64,000 nucleotides of DNA from the NCBI GenBank assembly GCA_963752325.1, contig CAVVXU010000020.1, forward strand, positions 124,001 to 188,000, in the 5' to 3' direction. Shown here piece after piece: positions 62,519 through 64,000 of this stretch. The position numbers and the translations under genes are program-made. Source of the DNA: CAVTJL01 sp963752325 (GTDB lineage Bacteria > Pseudomonadota > Alphaproteobacteria > Geminicoccales > Geminicoccaceae). The notes beneath the pieces are model-generated. The model was not told the DNA's origin. It worked only from the letters and a program-made list of their open reading frames with translations, and did no database searches. Every line of letters starts with the position of its first letter. The stretch's first letter is position 1.

Positions 62519-64000
62519 ATGACCGCGTCAGTCGGCCTCGGCGTCCTGCGGCGCCTGGCGAGCCCGAGCAGGCTTGGCCTCGGCTGGGCCGGTGCGGCGC
62601 TGCTGGTCGGCGCCGGCGCCTGGGTGCTGGACGATGCCAGGGTGGCCGCCCTCATCTGGGCCGCGGGCATCGTGCCGGTGCTGGCCCTGCTCGTCGTCGA
62701 GATCGCCCGGAGCCTTCTCAAGGGCGAGGCCGGCGTCGACATCATCGCGGCGCTCTCGATGCTGGGCGCGCTGCTCCTGGGCGAGCATCTGGCCGGTGTC
62801 GTCGTCGCGCTGATGCTCGCCGGCGGCAACGTGCTCGAGGAGGTGGCGGAGCGCCGTGCCACCCGCGAGCTGACGGCGCTTTTGGACCGCACGCCACGCG
62901 TCGCGCATCGCGAGCGCGACGGCGTGCTGGAGGACGTGCCGGTCGAGGCGATCCAGCCGGGCGATCGTCTGCTCGTGAAGGGCGGCGAGCAGGTGCCGGT
63001 CGACGGCGATGTCGAGGCCACGGCAGCGCTGCTCGACAAGTCGGCGCTGACCGGCGAGGCGCTGCCGGTCGAGCGGGCGGTGGGCGAGCGGATCGGCAGC
63101 GGCACGACCTCGGCCGGGCCGCCCTTTTTCCTGCGCGCGACGGCCACCGCGGGTGCCAGCACCTATGCCGGCATCGTGCGGCTGGTGGCGGCGGCACAGG
63201 CCGAGAAGGCACCCTTCGTCCGGCTCGCCGACCGCTGGGCCATGATCATGCTGCCCGCGACCCTTGGGCTCGCCGGCCTCGCCTGGCTGGTCTCGGCGGA
63301 CCCGGTGCGGGCCCTTGCGGTCCTCGTGGTGGCGACACCCTGCCCGCTGATCCTGGCAGCGCCCGTGGCGATCGTGGGCGGGCTCTCGGCCGCCGCGCGC
63401 CGTGGCGTCCTCTTCAAGGGCGGGGGTGCGCTCGAGACGCTGGCCCGCGCTCGCACGGTGATGTTCGACAAGACCGGCACGCTCACGACCGGCATGGCCC
63501 GCCTCCAGGCGATCGAGACGGCGGCGGGCCAGGCGCCCGAGGACATCCTCAGGCTGGCGGCAGCACTCGACCAGTCGTCGCAGCACGTGATCGCCGCGGC
63601 CATCGTCAGGGCGGCCCGCGACCGCGGGCTGCCCCTCGCGCTCACGACCGACGTCGAGGAGGCGCCCGGCATGGGCCTGGCCGGGCGGGTCGAGGGCCGC
63701 GAGGTGCGGCTCGGCAGCCTCTCCTATGTGGCGGGCGCGGCGGAGCTGCCGGACTGGGCCCAGAGCGTCCTCCGGCGGGCCGCCCGCGACGGCGCCTCCA
63801 GCGTCTTCGTGGCGGTCGACGGCGCGCTCGCAGGCGCGCTCGTCCTGGCCGACCAGATCCGTGGCGAGACGCCCCGCGCGCTACGCGCGCTCCATCGGGC
63901 GGGCATCAAGAAGATCGTGATGCTGAGCGGCGACCGGCTCGACGTCGCCGAGGCGGTGGCGGCAGCACTGGGCGTCGACACGGTGCTGGCCGAGCGCAGC
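62519..64000 (+). CDS. Heavy-metal-translocating P1B-type ATPase (3' end outside window)
   Basis: About 494 residues of a P-type ATPase, running off the end of the window. It has no N-terminal HMA domain. Two helices, then the actuator with SALTGEALPVERA, then the metal-site helix motif TPCPLILAAPVAIVGG instead of CPC, and the phosphorylation site FDKTGTLTTG. The nucleotide-binding part has GDRLDVAEAVA near the end. TPCP is found in some zinc, cobalt or manganese pumps but does not settle the metal. ATG 62519 follows AAGGAGCCC at a distance of about 40 bases. Confidence 0.88.
   Translation, partial: MTASVGLGVLRRLASPSRLGLGWAGAALLVGAGAWVLDDARVAALIWAAGIVPVLALLVVEIARSLLKGEAGVDIIAALSMLGALLLGEHLAGVVVALMLAGGNVLEEVAERRATRELTALLDRTPRVAHRERDGVLEDVPVEAIQPGDRLLVKGGEQVPVDGDVEATAALLDKSALTGEALPVERAVGERIGSGTTSAGPPFFLRATATAGASTYAGIVRLVAAAQAEKAPFVRLADRWAMIMLPATLGLAGLAWLVSADPVRALAVLVVATPCPLILAAPVAIVGGLSAAARRGVLFKGGGALETLARARTVMFDKTGTLTTGMARLQAIETAAGQAPEDILRLAAALDQSSQHVIAAAIVRAARDRGLPLALTTDVEEAPGMGLAGRVEGREVRLGSLSYVAGAAELPDWAQSVLRRAARDGASSVFVAVDGALAGALVLADQIRGETPRALRALHRAGIKKIVMLSGDRLDVAEAVAAALGVDTVLAERS

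Noticed and set aside
1..64000. tRNA, rRNA, CRISPR arrays, insertion sequences or prophage
   Set aside because: No cloverleaf-like sequence, repeat array, transposase, integrase or phage structural protein recognised in any frame.

Overview
The window is G+C-rich DNA, almost fully coding on both strands, and looks like a chromosomal segment of an alphaproteobacterium. The DUF1127 protein, NnrU protein, SoeABC set, CyaC-like cyclase and fused KorA point to the Rhodospirillales/Geminicoccales area or similar. That placement is inference from gene content, not from a marker gene. I saw no tRNA, rRNA, CRISPR array, insertion sequence or phage gene. No stretch longer than about 300 bases lacks a gene.

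Layout. 0-3.2 kb holds the tail of purD, bioY, a Sua5-type tRNA-modification enzyme, a DUF1127 protein and a GcvA-like LysR regulator. 3.3-9.1 kb is a nucleoside uptake and salvage operon (BMP-family ABC transporter, cytidine deaminase, deoxyribose-phosphate aldolase). 9.3-13.8 kb is a sulfite:quinone oxidoreductase operon (soeABC). 13.9-23.2 kb is mixed housekeeping: an EAL protein with a degenerate GGDEF, formate-THF ligase, two GNAT enzymes, NnrU, imidazolonepropionase and a membrane adenylate cyclase with haem and [2Fe-2S] signatures. At 23.15-23.85 kb is a deletion scar in which the tail of a LysR (probably oxyR) gene abuts the 3' part of a catalase gene. 23.9-28.9 kb holds an aquaporin and a basic-amino-acid ABC transporter with two binding proteins and a fused HisQ-HisM permease. 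29.0-36.0 kb has a second molybdopterin oxidoreductase followed by a three-gene 2-oxoacid:acceptor oxidoreductase (KorC-like, korA, korB). 36.1-46.5 kb carries an FAD oxidase, flavin-reductase-like protein, cytosine-deaminase-like amidohydrolase, creatininase, DsbB plus DUF5993, an SDR, a DJ-1/PfpI protein in lower-G+C DNA, an FkbM methyltransferase and an O-antigen-ligase-like protein.

46.5-60.4 kb is the most interesting part: a catabolic island for cyanuric acid and related small N-carbonyl compounds. It carries atzD, atzE/atzG/atzH, biuH and a biuH-like paralogue, atzF, cyanase, formamidase, a dedicated BMP-type ABC transporter and an FCD-type GntR regulator. Reading the intergenic DNA by eye I find three sigma-54 (-24/-12) promoters, one for each transcription unit, and four copies of a GATTGNRTGCAATC-like palindrome arranged as two pairs 62-63 bp apart. 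Together these suggest nitrogen-starvation control combined with substrate sensing. Downstream lie a Nudix hydrolase, DoxX, a LysR regulator and a truncated P-type ATPase.

Quality caveat. At least eight otherwise intact genes carry single-base indels, often in short G/C runs (BMP binding protein, its ATPase, soeC, aquaporin three times, molybdopterin oxidoreductase, codA-like, amiF, atzE). This is more consistent with residual assembly or sequencing error than with genuine gene decay, so the broken genes should be read as probably functional until the sequence is confirmed.
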